The notes beneath the pieces are model-generated. The model searched no databases. It worked only from the letters and a program-made list of their open reading frames with translations, and was not told where the DNA came from. The translations under genes were made by a program, and so were the position numbers. This document shows positions 27,194 to 35,408 of a stretch of 64,000 bases of DNA, piece by piece. Each line of letters begins with the position of its first letter. Position 1 is the stretch's first letter. Source of the DNA: Lysinibacillus xylanilyticus (GTDB lineage Bacteria > Bacillota > Bacilli > Bacillales_A > Planococcaceae); contig NZ_LFXJ01000009.1 in the NCBI RefSeq assembly GCF_001183605.1, positions 23,697 through 87,696 on the forward strand. The letters are read 5' to 3'.

Positions 27194-27628
27194 TTATTTT
27201 TTAACTGCGTTCAAACCAACCTTTTTCAGAGACAGAATCATTGTGTTCATCTCCTGTTGATCTAATACTTCAAAAATCTCGTTAATTTTTCGTTCATGCT
27301 TTGGAAATATTTCTTCCATCAACGTTTGTCCTCCATATGTTAATAAAACATACGTGACACGACGATCCTTTGGGCAAGCACGTCGATACACAAAACCTTT
27401 TTGTTCGAGCTTATCAATAACATACGTAATGCTACTACTTGCGATTAATATTTTCTTTCCAATCACTTGGATTGGTTGCTCACCATGGTGATATAAAAAC
27501 TCAAGTACCGAAAATTCGGTTTGATTTAAATCGTATTGAAGTAAATCTCTTTTTGTTGCATCTTGAATCGTTTGATATGCTCGGAACAATACCGTAAAGG
27601 CTTTTAAATTACGATTGTCTTCCTTCAT
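27194..27628 (-). CDS. mhqR: MarR-family repressor MhqR
   Basis: This 144-residue winged-helix MarR regulator has recognition-helix region SSSITYVIDKLEQKGFV and wing RRACPKDRRVTYVLLT. In B. subtilis MhqR represses quinone-detoxifying dioxygenases, nitroreductases and azoreductases. The same classes of gene lie directly downstream here. Two TATCT…AGATA palindromes, one before this gene and one before the dioxygenase gene, support autoregulation and control of the operon. The name is given on this combined evidence. Confidence 0.85.
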   Translation of the reverse strand: MKEDNRNLKAFTVLFRAYQTIQDATKRDLLQYDLNQTEFSVLEFLYHHGEQPIQVIGKKILIASSSITYVIDKLEQKGFVYRRACPKDRRVTYVLLTYGGQTLMEEIFPKHERKINEIFEVLDQQEMNTMILSLKKVGLNAVKK

Positions 27629-27662
27629 ACGACTCCCTCTTCCTATTTACTTCGAATTAATT

Positions 27663-27680
27663 TATCTTTAATTCGAGATA
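27663..27680. promoter_or_regulatory. MhqR-like operator before mhqR
   Basis: TATCTTTAATTCGAGATA is an imperfect version of the palindrome at 27158, about 35 bases upstream of the mhqR start. It suggests weaker autorepression. Confidence 0.65.
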
Positions 27681-27732
27681 ATAATAACATATAAACTTCT
27701 ATACAGCAATCCTTTTGCTTTACTGTTTACAC

Positions 27733-27762
27733 AAAAAGGGCATCCCTCTTTAGGAGATGCCC
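27733..27762 (-). terminator. Terminator of the first YcdB–SLH gene
   Basis: GGGCATCTCC pairs with GGATGCCC, followed on the minus strand by TTTTTGTG. A near copy (30149–30181) ends the second paralogue. Confidence 0.88.
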
Positions 27763-27782
27763 TCTCATTTCTAAATTATTAA

Positions 27783-30011
27783 TTAATAGTAACGGCGGTC
27801 GTTGTTTTGTTCATAGGCAGCCTTCGCTAGACGAACTGTAGATACAGCCAAATCTGCATATGTCACTTTTTCAGTAGCATTGAATTTATTTTGCTGTCCA
27901 TCAATTAGCCCCATTGCACTCACTAAAGCAACATAACCTGCGTACGCTTTGTCAATTGAGCTTGCATCAGTAAAGTTTAATTTGTAAATGTCACTATGCT
28001 TAGCAACACTTTCTAAATTTAGTACACGTACTAACCATTCAGCCAGCTCTTGACGAGTCAATGTTGTATCTACTGCAAATTGATTCCCCGGTTGTAAAAT
28101 ACCCATTCTTACCGCTTGTTCAACGACTTTATATAATGGATGCTTTTTGTCAATATTATTAAAGGATTGCGTATCGTTGTCTCTTCCATTCGGACCAAAA
28201 TCATATCCGTATGATAATGATTTAACTAAGATTTTTAAAGCTTCTCCCTTTGTTACAGCTGTATCAGCATTAAAGTGTGCAGGGTCTTTAACCTCTAACA
28301 CGTTTTGGCGTAGTAAATAAGTTAATTCTCCTCCAGCTGTTGGATGTGAAATGGCTGGTTTTTCTTTAGAATCATCAACTTTTTGAAGCCATTCACCAGT
28401 TGTTGCATCAATACTATTGAACAAGCTTCCATTATAAACTGGAGAGTATACTAAATCATAGTGGTGATTATCCTCACCATCCTGTTTTGCATACTGGAGC
28501 TCCAATTTTAACCCCTCACTGATTGTTGCTTTCGCTTTATCAGCAGGAATAGCTTTGTTTACAGACGGCCAATTATCAATCTTACGATTATTAACATGTA
28601 AAGCACTTAATTTCCCATCTGCACTGATACCAACAGAAATTTCATCCCCTAATACCGCAATGCCATTGACAATACGCGGGAAGGAGAAGTAATACTGTTT
28701 GCTGTATTTGTCATATGCAGTATCTTCTATTGGTTTTGAATAGTTATGAATATATGACGGAGCCCACTCTTTTAAATAGTCGATTGCTTTTGCTAATGCA
28801 GCATCTTTTGAAATTGGTTTTACTTTATCATCTGTATCCTCGAAATCTCTACGAATATCCCAGTAGTCTGTAATCTCACCTGTTGCCTTGTTCACTTCAA
28901 ATGATGTGCCCGAACCTCCATTTCCATGATAATACATATAATTCACATCGTAAATTGTTTCGCCATTATCATTTTCTCTTTCACTAACTGATTCGATTTG
29001 TAGCTTTACTTTGTCTGAATTTACTTTTAAGAAAGATTTAGCTAACTCTTCAACTTCTGCTACTGTAATATCCTTCTTTCTAGGCGCAAGTGGTTGCGAT
29101 GCAAGTTTTTCTACACCAGTTGCCTTTGGTACTTCAGAAGTGAAGCCATTCATTGTTTGCCACTGCCCATTTATTGCATGTACACCTTTGAAGCCTGTTG
29201 ACGGCATATACACAAGCTTAGCACTAGCTTCACCTGTTTGGTAATTGTAGTCAGCCATATAACGTAAATCTACTGACAAATTTTCGCGAACTTGTGCAAG
29301 TATATCTGACTCATTCTTTTTCTGTTCTAAGTTATCAAATGTTGCCTTACTAGTTGACTCGGTATTACGATACATATTTGTAACTTCACCATTCGCTAGA
29401 ACTGCAATATTAATAGACTCATCACTAATTAGTACACCATTATATGTTGGTGAATAAGTGAATGAATACGTAATTGGTTCAGTTAATGGTCTACTAAAGC
29501 TTGAACCAAAATCACCAAAAATACTGTCTTCACGAAGCTTGTAATTCGCAGTGTTCGGCAATTTCTTTAGGAAGTCCTGGGCAATTTTCTTTGCCTCCAC
29601 CTCTGAATACTTTACTGGGTACAATGCATCCGCTATATTTGCAGGTTGGTAGTAGAAATTTTCTATTTCTAAATCTTCGCCTTTAAAAGTAAAACTACCA
29701 TAAGCATCTTTTCCATTTATTGTCTTATGGAAATTTAAATCATAGCGCACTGTTTTATCATCATTATAGTAATGCCCTTGCCCCATTGAGAAATCTTTCT
29801 CTGTTACAAAATTGAACTTACCTGGGAATAGTGTATTCAATTGCTTAATAAGCATATTTTTCGTTACTTTTGTTTCTGTTGAAGCAACTTGAATTGCAAC
29901 TCTCTCTTGCGGTTCTTTTACATTTGCTGAAGCTTGTGCCATTGGCGAAAGTACACCAACAGAAAAAGCAGTAGACGTTAATATGATTCCTATTTTTTTA
30001 AACTTTACCAT
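27783..30011 (-). CDS. Secreted YcdB/YcdC-repeat protein with SLH domains (paralogue 1)
   Basis: This 742-residue exported surface protein has a signal peptide of about 28 residues (ending MAQASA), then two regions resembling the YcdB/YcdC (PepSY-like) repeat (about 40–270 and 310–560), containing segments such as ISKDAALAKAIDYL and LVYSPVYNGSLF. C-terminal S-layer-homology motifs (about 570–740, for example TLTRQELAEWLVRVL) anchor it to the wall. It is a tandem paralogue of the next gene, with the same promoter-like leader and terminator. The biochemical role is unknown; PepSY domains are often peptidase-inhibitory. Confidence 0.85.
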   Translation of the reverse strand: MVKFKKIGIILTSTAFSVGVLSPMAQASANVKEPQERVAIQVASTETKVTKNMLIKQLNTLFPGKFNFVTEKDFSMGQGHYYNDDKTVRYDLNFHKTINGKDAYGSFTFKGEDLEIENFYYQPANIADALYPVKYSEVEAKKIAQDFLKKLPNTANYKLREDSIFGDFGSSFSRPLTEPITYSFTYSPTYNGVLISDESINIAVLANGEVTNMYRNTESTSKATFDNLEQKKNESDILAQVRENLSVDLRYMADYNYQTGEASAKLVYMPSTGFKGVHAINGQWQTMNGFTSEVPKATGVEKLASQPLAPRKKDITVAEVEELAKSFLKVNSDKVKLQIESVSERENDNGETIYDVNYMYYHGNGGSGTSFEVNKATGEITDYWDIRRDFEDTDDKVKPISKDAALAKAIDYLKEWAPSYIHNYSKPIEDTAYDKYSKQYYFSFPRIVNGIAVLGDEISVGISADGKLSALHVNNRKIDNWPSVNKAIPADKAKATISEGLKLELQYAKQDGEDNHHYDLVYSPVYNGSLFNSIDATTGEWLQKVDDSKEKPAISHPTAGGELTYLLRQNVLEVKDPAHFNADTAVTKGEALKILVKSLSYGYDFGPNGRDNDTQSFNNIDKKHPLYKVVEQAVRMGILQPGNQFAVDTTLTRQELAEWLVRVLNLESVAKHSDIYKLNFTDASSIDKAYAGYVALVSAMGLIDGQQNKFNATEKVTYADLAVSTVRLAKAAYEQNNDRRYY

Positions 30012-30148
30012 AATATACCTCCTAGATTATCATTTACCATTATTATAGTATAGATTTCCAGAAATAGAAATGATGTTTTCGGATTATTTATTTTTATTAG
30101 AAAATAGAATGGACATAGAGCTATTTTATCTCTTCATTTAAAGAAGTT

Positions 30149-30181
30149 AAAAAGGGCATCCCCTAAAATCAGGAGATGCCC
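30149..30181 (-). terminator. Terminator of the second YcdB–SLH gene
   Basis: GGGCATCTCCT pairs with AGGGGATGCCC and is followed by TTTTT on the minus strand. It is homologous to the terminator at 27733, showing that the duplicated unit includes it. Confidence 0.9.
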
Positions 30182-30204
30182 TTTCATGTATAAATTATCG
30201 TTTA

Positions 30205-32430
30205 CTAATAGTAACGGCGGCCACTGTTTTCCTCATTAATAGCCTTTGCTAGACGAACTGTAGATATAGCCAAATCTGCATAAGTCACTTTCTCTGTAGG
30301 ATTGAATTTTTTATTTTGCTGTGCATCAATTAGTCCCATTGCACTTGCTAAAGCAATATAACCTGCGTACGCTTTGTCAATTGAGCTTGCATCGGCAAAG
30401 TTTAATTTGTAAATGTCACTATGCTTAGCAGCACTTTCTAAATTTAGAACACGTACTAACCATTCTGCCAGCTCTTGACGAGTCAATGTTGTATCTACTG
30501 CGAATTGATTCGCCGGTTGTAAAATACCCATTCTTACGGCTTGTTCAACGGTTCCATATAATGGATGATTTTTGTCAATATTATTAAAGGATTGCGTATC
30601 GTCATCTCTTCCATACGGACCGTAATCATATCCGTATGTTAAGGATTTAACTAAAATTTTCAAAGCTTCTCCTTTTGTTACAGCTGTATCAGCATTAAAG
30701 TGTGCTGGGTCTTTAACCTCTAACACGTTTTGGCGTAGTAAATAAGTTAATTCTCCTCCAGCTGTTGGATGTGAAATGGCTGGTTTTTCTTTAGAATCAT
30801 CAACTTTTTGAAGCCATTCACCAGTTGTTGCATCAATACTATTGAACAAGCTTCCATTATAAACTGGAGAGTATACTAAATCATAGTGGTGATTATCCTC
30901 ACCATCCTGTTTTGCATACTGGAGCTCCAATTTTAGCCCCTTACTGAACGTTGCTTTTGCTTTATCAGCAGGAACAGCTTTGTTTACAGACGGCCAATTA
31001 TCAACTTTTCGATTACTAACATTTAATGCACTTAATTTCCCATCTGCACTAATACCAACAGAAATTTCATCCCCTACTACGGCAATGCCATTGACAATAC
31101 GTGGGAAGGAGAAGTAATACTGTTTTTCTTGTTTGTCATATACTGTATCTTCTATTGGCTTTGAATAGTTATGAATATATGACGGAGCCCACTCTTTTAA
31201 GTAGTCGATCGCTTTTGCTAACGCTGCATCTTTTGAAATTGGTTCTACTTTATTATCTTTCTCATTGAACTCTCTACGTACATCCCAGTAGTTGATAACC
31301 TCACCTGTTGCCTTATTCACTTCAAATGACGAACCATAACCATGGTTTCCAGATTGATACATATAATTCACTGAATAAATTGTCTCACCATTTTCGTTTT
31401 CTCTTTCATCAACCGATTCAAGTTGTAGCTTTACTTTGTCAGAATCAACTTTTAAAAATGACTTAGCTAACTCTTCAACTTCTGCTAATGTAATACCTTT
31501 TTTTCTAGGTTCTAGTGGCTGCGATGCTAGTTTTTCTACACTTTTTGTCTTTGGTACTTCAGAAGTGAAACCCTTCATTGTTTGCCACTGCCCATTTATT
31601 GCATGCACACCATTAAAGCTTGTTGGCGGCATATACACAAGCTTGGCAATAGATTCACCTGTTTGGTAGTTATAGTCAATCATATAACGTAAATCTATTG
31701 ATAAATTTTCGCGAACTTGTGCAAGTATGTCTGACTCATTCTTTTTCTGATCTAAGTTATCAAATGTAGCCTTACTCGTTGACTCAGTATTACGATACAT
31801 ACTTGTAACTTCACCATTTGCTAGAACTGTAATATCGATAAACTGATTACTAAGTGGTACACCATTGTGTGTAGGTGAATAAGAGAATGAATACGTAATT
31901 GGCTCAGATAAAGGTCTATTAAAATTAAAATCACCATATACATTGTCTTCACGAAGTTTGTAATTCGCAGTGTTCGGCAATTTCTTTAGGAAGTCTTGGG
32001 CAATTTTTTTTGCATCACCCTCTGAATACTTCACTGGGTACAATGCATCCGCTATATTTGCAGGTTGGTAGTAGAAATTTTCTAATTCTAAATCTTCGCC
32101 TTTAAAAGTAAAACCACCATATACATCTTTACCATTGATTACCTTGTGGAAACTTAAATCATAGCGCACCGTTTTATCATCATTAAAGTAATGCCCTTGC
32201 CCCATTGAGAAATCTTTCTCTGTTACAAAATTGAACTTGCCTGGGAATAGTGTATTCAATTGCTTAATAAGCATATTTTTCGTTACTTTTGTTTCTGTTG
32301 AAGCAATTTGAATTGCAACTCTCTCTTGCGGTTCTTTTACATTTGCTGAAGCTTGTGCCATTGGCGAAAGTACACTAACAGAAAATGCAGTAGACGTTAA
32401 TATAATACCTAACTTTTTAAGATTTACCAA
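30205..32430 (-). CDS. Secreted YcdB/YcdC-repeat protein with SLH domains (paralogue 2)
   Basis: The 741-residue product matches the preceding gene along its whole length, with the same signal peptide, PepSY-like YcdB repeats and SLH tail ending GRRYY. Small differences cluster in the middle (about residues 165–200 and 355–400). The DNA from about 30721 to 30931 appears identical to 28297–28507, suggesting gene conversion. Each copy has its own leader, so the two may be expressed separately. Function unknown. Confidence 0.85.
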   Translation of the reverse strand: MVNLKKLGIILTSTAFSVSVLSPMAQASANVKEPQERVAIQIASTETKVTKNMLIKQLNTLFPGKFNFVTEKDFSMGQGHYFNDDKTVRYDLSFHKVINGKDVYGGFTFKGEDLELENFYYQPANIADALYPVKYSEGDAKKIAQDFLKKLPNTANYKLREDNVYGDFNFNRPLSEPITYSFSYSPTHNGVPLSNQFIDITVLANGEVTSMYRNTESTSKATFDNLDQKKNESDILAQVRENLSIDLRYMIDYNYQTGESIAKLVYMPPTSFNGVHAINGQWQTMKGFTSEVPKTKSVEKLASQPLEPRKKGITLAEVEELAKSFLKVDSDKVKLQLESVDERENENGETIYSVNYMYQSGNHGYGSSFEVNKATGEVINYWDVRREFNEKDNKVEPISKDAALAKAIDYLKEWAPSYIHNYSKPIEDTVYDKQEKQYYFSFPRIVNGIAVVGDEISVGISADGKLSALNVSNRKVDNWPSVNKAVPADKAKATFSKGLKLELQYAKQDGEDNHHYDLVYSPVYNGSLFNSIDATTGEWLQKVDDSKEKPAISHPTAGGELTYLLRQNVLEVKDPAHFNADTAVTKGEALKILVKSLTYGYDYGPYGRDDDTQSFNNIDKNHPLYGTVEQAVRMGILQPANQFAVDTTLTRQELAEWLVRVLNLESAAKHSDIYKLNFADASSIDKAYAGYIALASAMGLIDAQQNKKFNPTEKVTYADLAISTVRLAKAINEENSGRRYY

Positions 32431-32472
32431 AAAACCCCTCCTATATTATCATTTACCATAATTATAATATAC

Positions 32473-32490
32473 ATTTCCATAAATGGAAAT
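32473..32490. promoter_or_regulatory. Palindrome in the promoter of YcdB–SLH paralogue 2
   Basis: ATTTCCAT-AA-ATGGAAAT is a perfect eight-base palindrome directly upstream of a TATAAT box on the minus strand. The equivalent site of paralogue 1 (30054–30071) is decayed to ATTTCCAG-AA-ATAGAAAT. It is a candidate operator that could make the two copies respond differently. Confidence 0.45.
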
Positions 32491-32609
32491 TATGTTCTCG
32501 AGTTATTTATGTTTATTAGAAATAGAATGAACATAGAGCTATTAAATGTTTCGATGCGAAAGCAAAACGTCAGCTACGCCAAGGCGAAATTGATTGCTCC
32601 CTAAATTTC

Positions 32610-33899
32610 TTATTTCTTTACTACATCAAAGTTTGACCCGATTAATAACCAATTTTGAGGGAATGGTAGACCCAACTTCCAATAGCCTACTCCTCGAAGT
32701 TTATACCGTTTGATTAAATTAAACTTCGCTTGAATGGATCTTGCATCCTCGAACCACACCACATGTGCTTTACCTTGCTCATCATAGTATTCAAAGAACG
32801 GTGCTTGAGATCTCAAATCAAACTGGATAGCAGCATTATATTTCTTAGCAATCTCGATTGCTCTTTGTGGACTAACCGCTTCTGCATTAGGCCCACCCTG
32901 TACAAAAGGCAATGTCCAGTCATACCCATATAAATTCTGTCCAAGTATAATTTTATTCCGAGGTATCTCACTGACTGCATATTTAACAACCGCTTCTACC
33001 TCTGGGAGTGGCGATACTGCCATAGGTGGCCCTGCAGAATAACCCCATTCATAAGTCATTAACATGACAAAATCCACTATTTCTCCATGTGCTTTATAAT
33101 CATGCCCCTCCGTCCAGGGACCTCGCTCACTAGCACTTGTTTTTGGAGCTAGCGCTGTCGATACGGTATATCCCTGTGGATGGAATCGGCTCACCGCTCT
33201 CCTTAAAAAGTTGTTATACGCTTCTCGTTGATCGCCTGGCAAATTCTCAAAATCAAAATGAATATCTTTAACAGTTCCTAAACGCTTTGCCTCTTCAAGA
33301 ATATTATTGAAGAGCAAATCCTGTACGGCCGTACTTTGAAAAATATCTCTCGCTAAATCACCGCTAAAACTAAAATTCTCCAAATTTGAGACAACCATTG
33401 CTAGAGAAGCACCTGTATCATTTGCAATTTGCGCCACACCTTGACTCGGAGGTACCTTAAGCGTCCCATCTCGTCTTGCCTCATAGCTAAATAGAGCAAG
33501 ATAAGTTAAAAATGGACCAGCTTCTCTTGCTTGACTCAGTAATGCCTCACTAACGAATGTCCCTTTCGGCTCTAAATATGCCAATGTTTCAGCTCTTGTT
33601 TTTGGTTGAGGTGGAATATAAAGTCGCATACCTATCGATAAAGGTTGACTCGGACTAATATTGTTCACTTGTGCAAGCGTTAAATAATTTATGCCAAAGC
33701 GTTGACCGATTGAATATAGACTATCTCCTGACTGCACATAATAGAAATTTCCGACAATCGGTATTACAAGAGCTTGCCCTATAACTAATCGATTTGGTTC
33801 AGGAATTTGATTGGCATCTACAATACTTTGAACTGTTGTCCCGTATGACTGCGCAATACCCCATAAGGACTCTCCTGCCCGAACAACATGTATTTGAAT
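32610..33899 (-). CDS. LysM–GH18 spore cortex/wall glycosidase (YaaH/SleL-like)
   Basis: This is an N-acetylglucosaminidase-type glycoside hydrolase family 18 enzyme with two LysM domains at the N-terminus (VVRAGESLWGIAQSYG and YVQSGDSLYSIGQRFG), as in the spore-germination proteins YaaH and SleL. The catalytic acid is expected in the DIHFDFENLP motif, with further family features MLMTYEWGYSAGPP and GYWKLGLP. No signal peptide is seen, as usual for spore-coat-located members. The preferred start is ATT at 33899: GAAGGAGG lies exactly seven bases upstream, and no in-frame ATG, GTG or TTG exists between that site and the first LysM. An ATG at 34010 lacks a ribosome site. Confidence 0.85.
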   Translation of the reverse strand: MQIHVVRAGESLWGIAQSYGTTVQSIVDANQIPEPNRLVIGQALVIPIVGNFYYVQSGDSLYSIGQRFGINYLTLAQVNNISPSQPLSIGMRLYIPPQPKTRAETLAYLEPKGTFVSEALLSQAREAGPFLTYLALFSYEARRDGTLKVPPSQGVAQIANDTGASLAMVVSNLENFSFSGDLARDIFQSTAVQDLLFNNILEEAKRLGTVKDIHFDFENLPGDQREAYNNFLRRAVSRFHPQGYTVSTALAPKTSASERGPWTEGHDYKAHGEIVDFVMLMTYEWGYSAGPPMAVSPLPEVEAVVKYAVSEIPRNKIILGQNLYGYDWTLPFVQGGPNAEAVSPQRAIEIAKKYNAAIQFDLRSQAPFFEYYDEQGKAHVVWFEDARSIQAKFNLIKRYKLRGVGYWKLGLPFPQNWLLIGSNFDVVKK

Positions 33900-34070
33900 G
33901 TCAGTGCCTCCTTCTAGCTTGATAAAATCACACCTATAAAGCTTATGAACTCGGAAAGAAAAAAATGTCATTGCTCCGTAAGAACAAATTCCCTGAACAA
34001 AAAAATCCATCGCTTTCTAGCGAATGGACCTTTTTTCTGCGAGCAAGCGTCGAGCTTCTACCATATTTGT

Positions 34071-34145
34071 TATTGCTGCCGCTTCGCTTTCGCGCAATAA
34101 ACATCTGCCGCTGCCGCTTCGCTTTCGCGCAATAAACATCTGCTG
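34071..34145. repeat. Family C short elements, two tandem copies
   Basis: Two 35-base units contain the core GCCGCTTCGCTTTCGCGC. In the first, ATTGC and GCAAT flank the core and can pair. A family A fragment (inverted) follows to about 34195. Confidence 0.75.
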
Positions 34146-34206
34146 CTTCGACTCCGCCAGGAAAGCTCCCAGTCGGAATTGAAATCAACCCTCTCGTTTT
34201 AATGAA

Positions 34207-34680
34207 AACTAATAACCCGTCGGAAATAAAGAACCCCCACTGATTAAAGTTTCACTTTATCCCGCTTTAACGGGCAGTAATTTATCTGTACTAAAAGCAA
34301 AGAAACTAGGTGAAAGTTAACTGCCCGTAAAAGCCCGATTGGTGAAGACTAATAATCAGCGGGGAATAAAGAACCCCCACTGATTAAAGTTTCACTTTAT
34401 CCCGCTTTAACGGGCAGTAATTTATCTGTACTAATCGCAAAGAAACTAGGTGAAAGTTAACTGCCCGTAAAAGCCCGATTGGTGAAGACTAATAATCAGC
34501 GGGGAATAAAGAACCCCCACTGATTAAAGTTTCACTTTATCCCGCTTTAACGGGCAGTAATTTATCTGTACTAATCGCAAAGAAACTAGGTGAAAGTTAA
34601 CTGCCCGTAAAAGCCCGATTGGTGAAGACTAATAATCAGTGGGGAATAAAGAACCCCCACTGATTAAAGTTTCACTTTAT
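34207..34680. repeat. 140-bp tandem repeat array, three units plus partial ends
   Basis: The landmark GAACCCCCAC recurs at 34231, 34371, 34511 and 34651, exactly 140 bases apart. Each unit can fold into a hairpin TAATCAGCGGGG/CCCCACTGATTA, a small hairpin TAAAGT/ACTTTA and a longer pair CGGGCAGT/ACTGCCCG. The array fills the gap between the GH18 gene and the TOPRIM gene, and the TOPRIM stop codon lies within the last partial unit. Confidence 0.9.
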
Positions 34681-35408
34681 TGTACATCTGATTTAATCAT
34701 TTCAAATAATAGTGGCACATTCGTTCCGCGCTGTAACGAATTACAGCCCTCCATTAAAAATGACCAGCTCATTTTCATTTTTTCTTTATACGGAAGCTCT
34801 GAATTAACTGGAAGATACTCTTTTAAATATTCATCTATGGAACTCGATAAACTTTCCATAAATTCATCAGCCTTTTGCACCTTTTCCGTTGCTACTTCAT
34901 TACGCTCATCCCATAGTACATGCTCTAAGTTTGTAGAAAAATAGAATAGCTGATACGGTATTCTTAATCGATGAATGCTAAAATGATCATTTGCCATAAG
35001 GATTTTAGCATTATTCGCCTTCATTTCATTTCGTTGTTCGATTTGCTCCTTACGCTTCTCAGATTTCACCAATATCGCATCTTCTGTATAGAATAAATTT
35101 TGCCCGATATCTTCCTTCACCTTGACAAATTCAGGGGCAATAAAACAACCGTCAGCATCAGTAATATGAACAACAGCGGTTAAATCTTTCGCTAAAAACT
35201 TATACTTCTCCAAATAGTTCTGAATCACTCGAGTAACACTATTTTTTATATTAGGTATCCGTTTATTTGCATCCCATTTGGTTAAAATGTCCTCCCGTTG
35301 TACATCGAATCGTATCGTTGAATTTGCAAAATGTTCATCTAGAAAATCCTCTAAAACAATTTGCTCCGTCTGTCCCTCTACAATGATTAAAAGAACTTTT
35401 TTAGTCAC
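34677..35408 (-). CDS. TOPRIM-like nuclease-family protein, partner of an ATPase
   Basis: This protein of about 243 aa starts with a TOPRIM-type fold: LLIIVEGQTEQIVLEDFL supplies the catalytic-Glu motif and VVHITDADGCFI the D-x-D motif. The remainder is helical and acidic. It resembles the nuclease partners of ATPases in OLD-like, AbiL and PARIS (AriB/DUF4435) systems, but I cannot assign it to one of these. The GTG at 35408 overlaps the ATPase gene by 8 bases; an upstream GTG at 35417 is possible. The stop lies inside the 140-bp repeat array. The role is inferred as anti-phage or DNA-surveillance effector. Confidence 0.65.
   Translation of the reverse strand: MTKKVLLIIVEGQTEQIVLEDFLDEHFANSTIRFDVQREDILTKWDANKRIPNIKNSVTRVIQNYLEKYKFLAKDLTAVVHITDADGCFIAPEFVKVKEDIGQNLFYTEDAILVKSEKRKEQIEQRNEMKANNAKILMANDHFSIHRLRIPYQLFYFSTNLEHVLWDERNEVATEKVQKADEFMESLSSSIDEYLKEYLPVNSELPYKEKMKMSWSFLMEGCNSLQRGTNVPLLFEMIKSDVQ

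Noticed and set aside
33943..34188. Minus-strand 81-codon frame upstream of the GH18 gene
   Set aside because: It is composed of family C and family A repeat sequence and has no convincing start.
34207..34680. Possible CRISPR or phage att array in the 140-bp repeats
   Set aside because: Units are contiguous and near-identical over their whole length; no spacers, integrase or phage genes are present.
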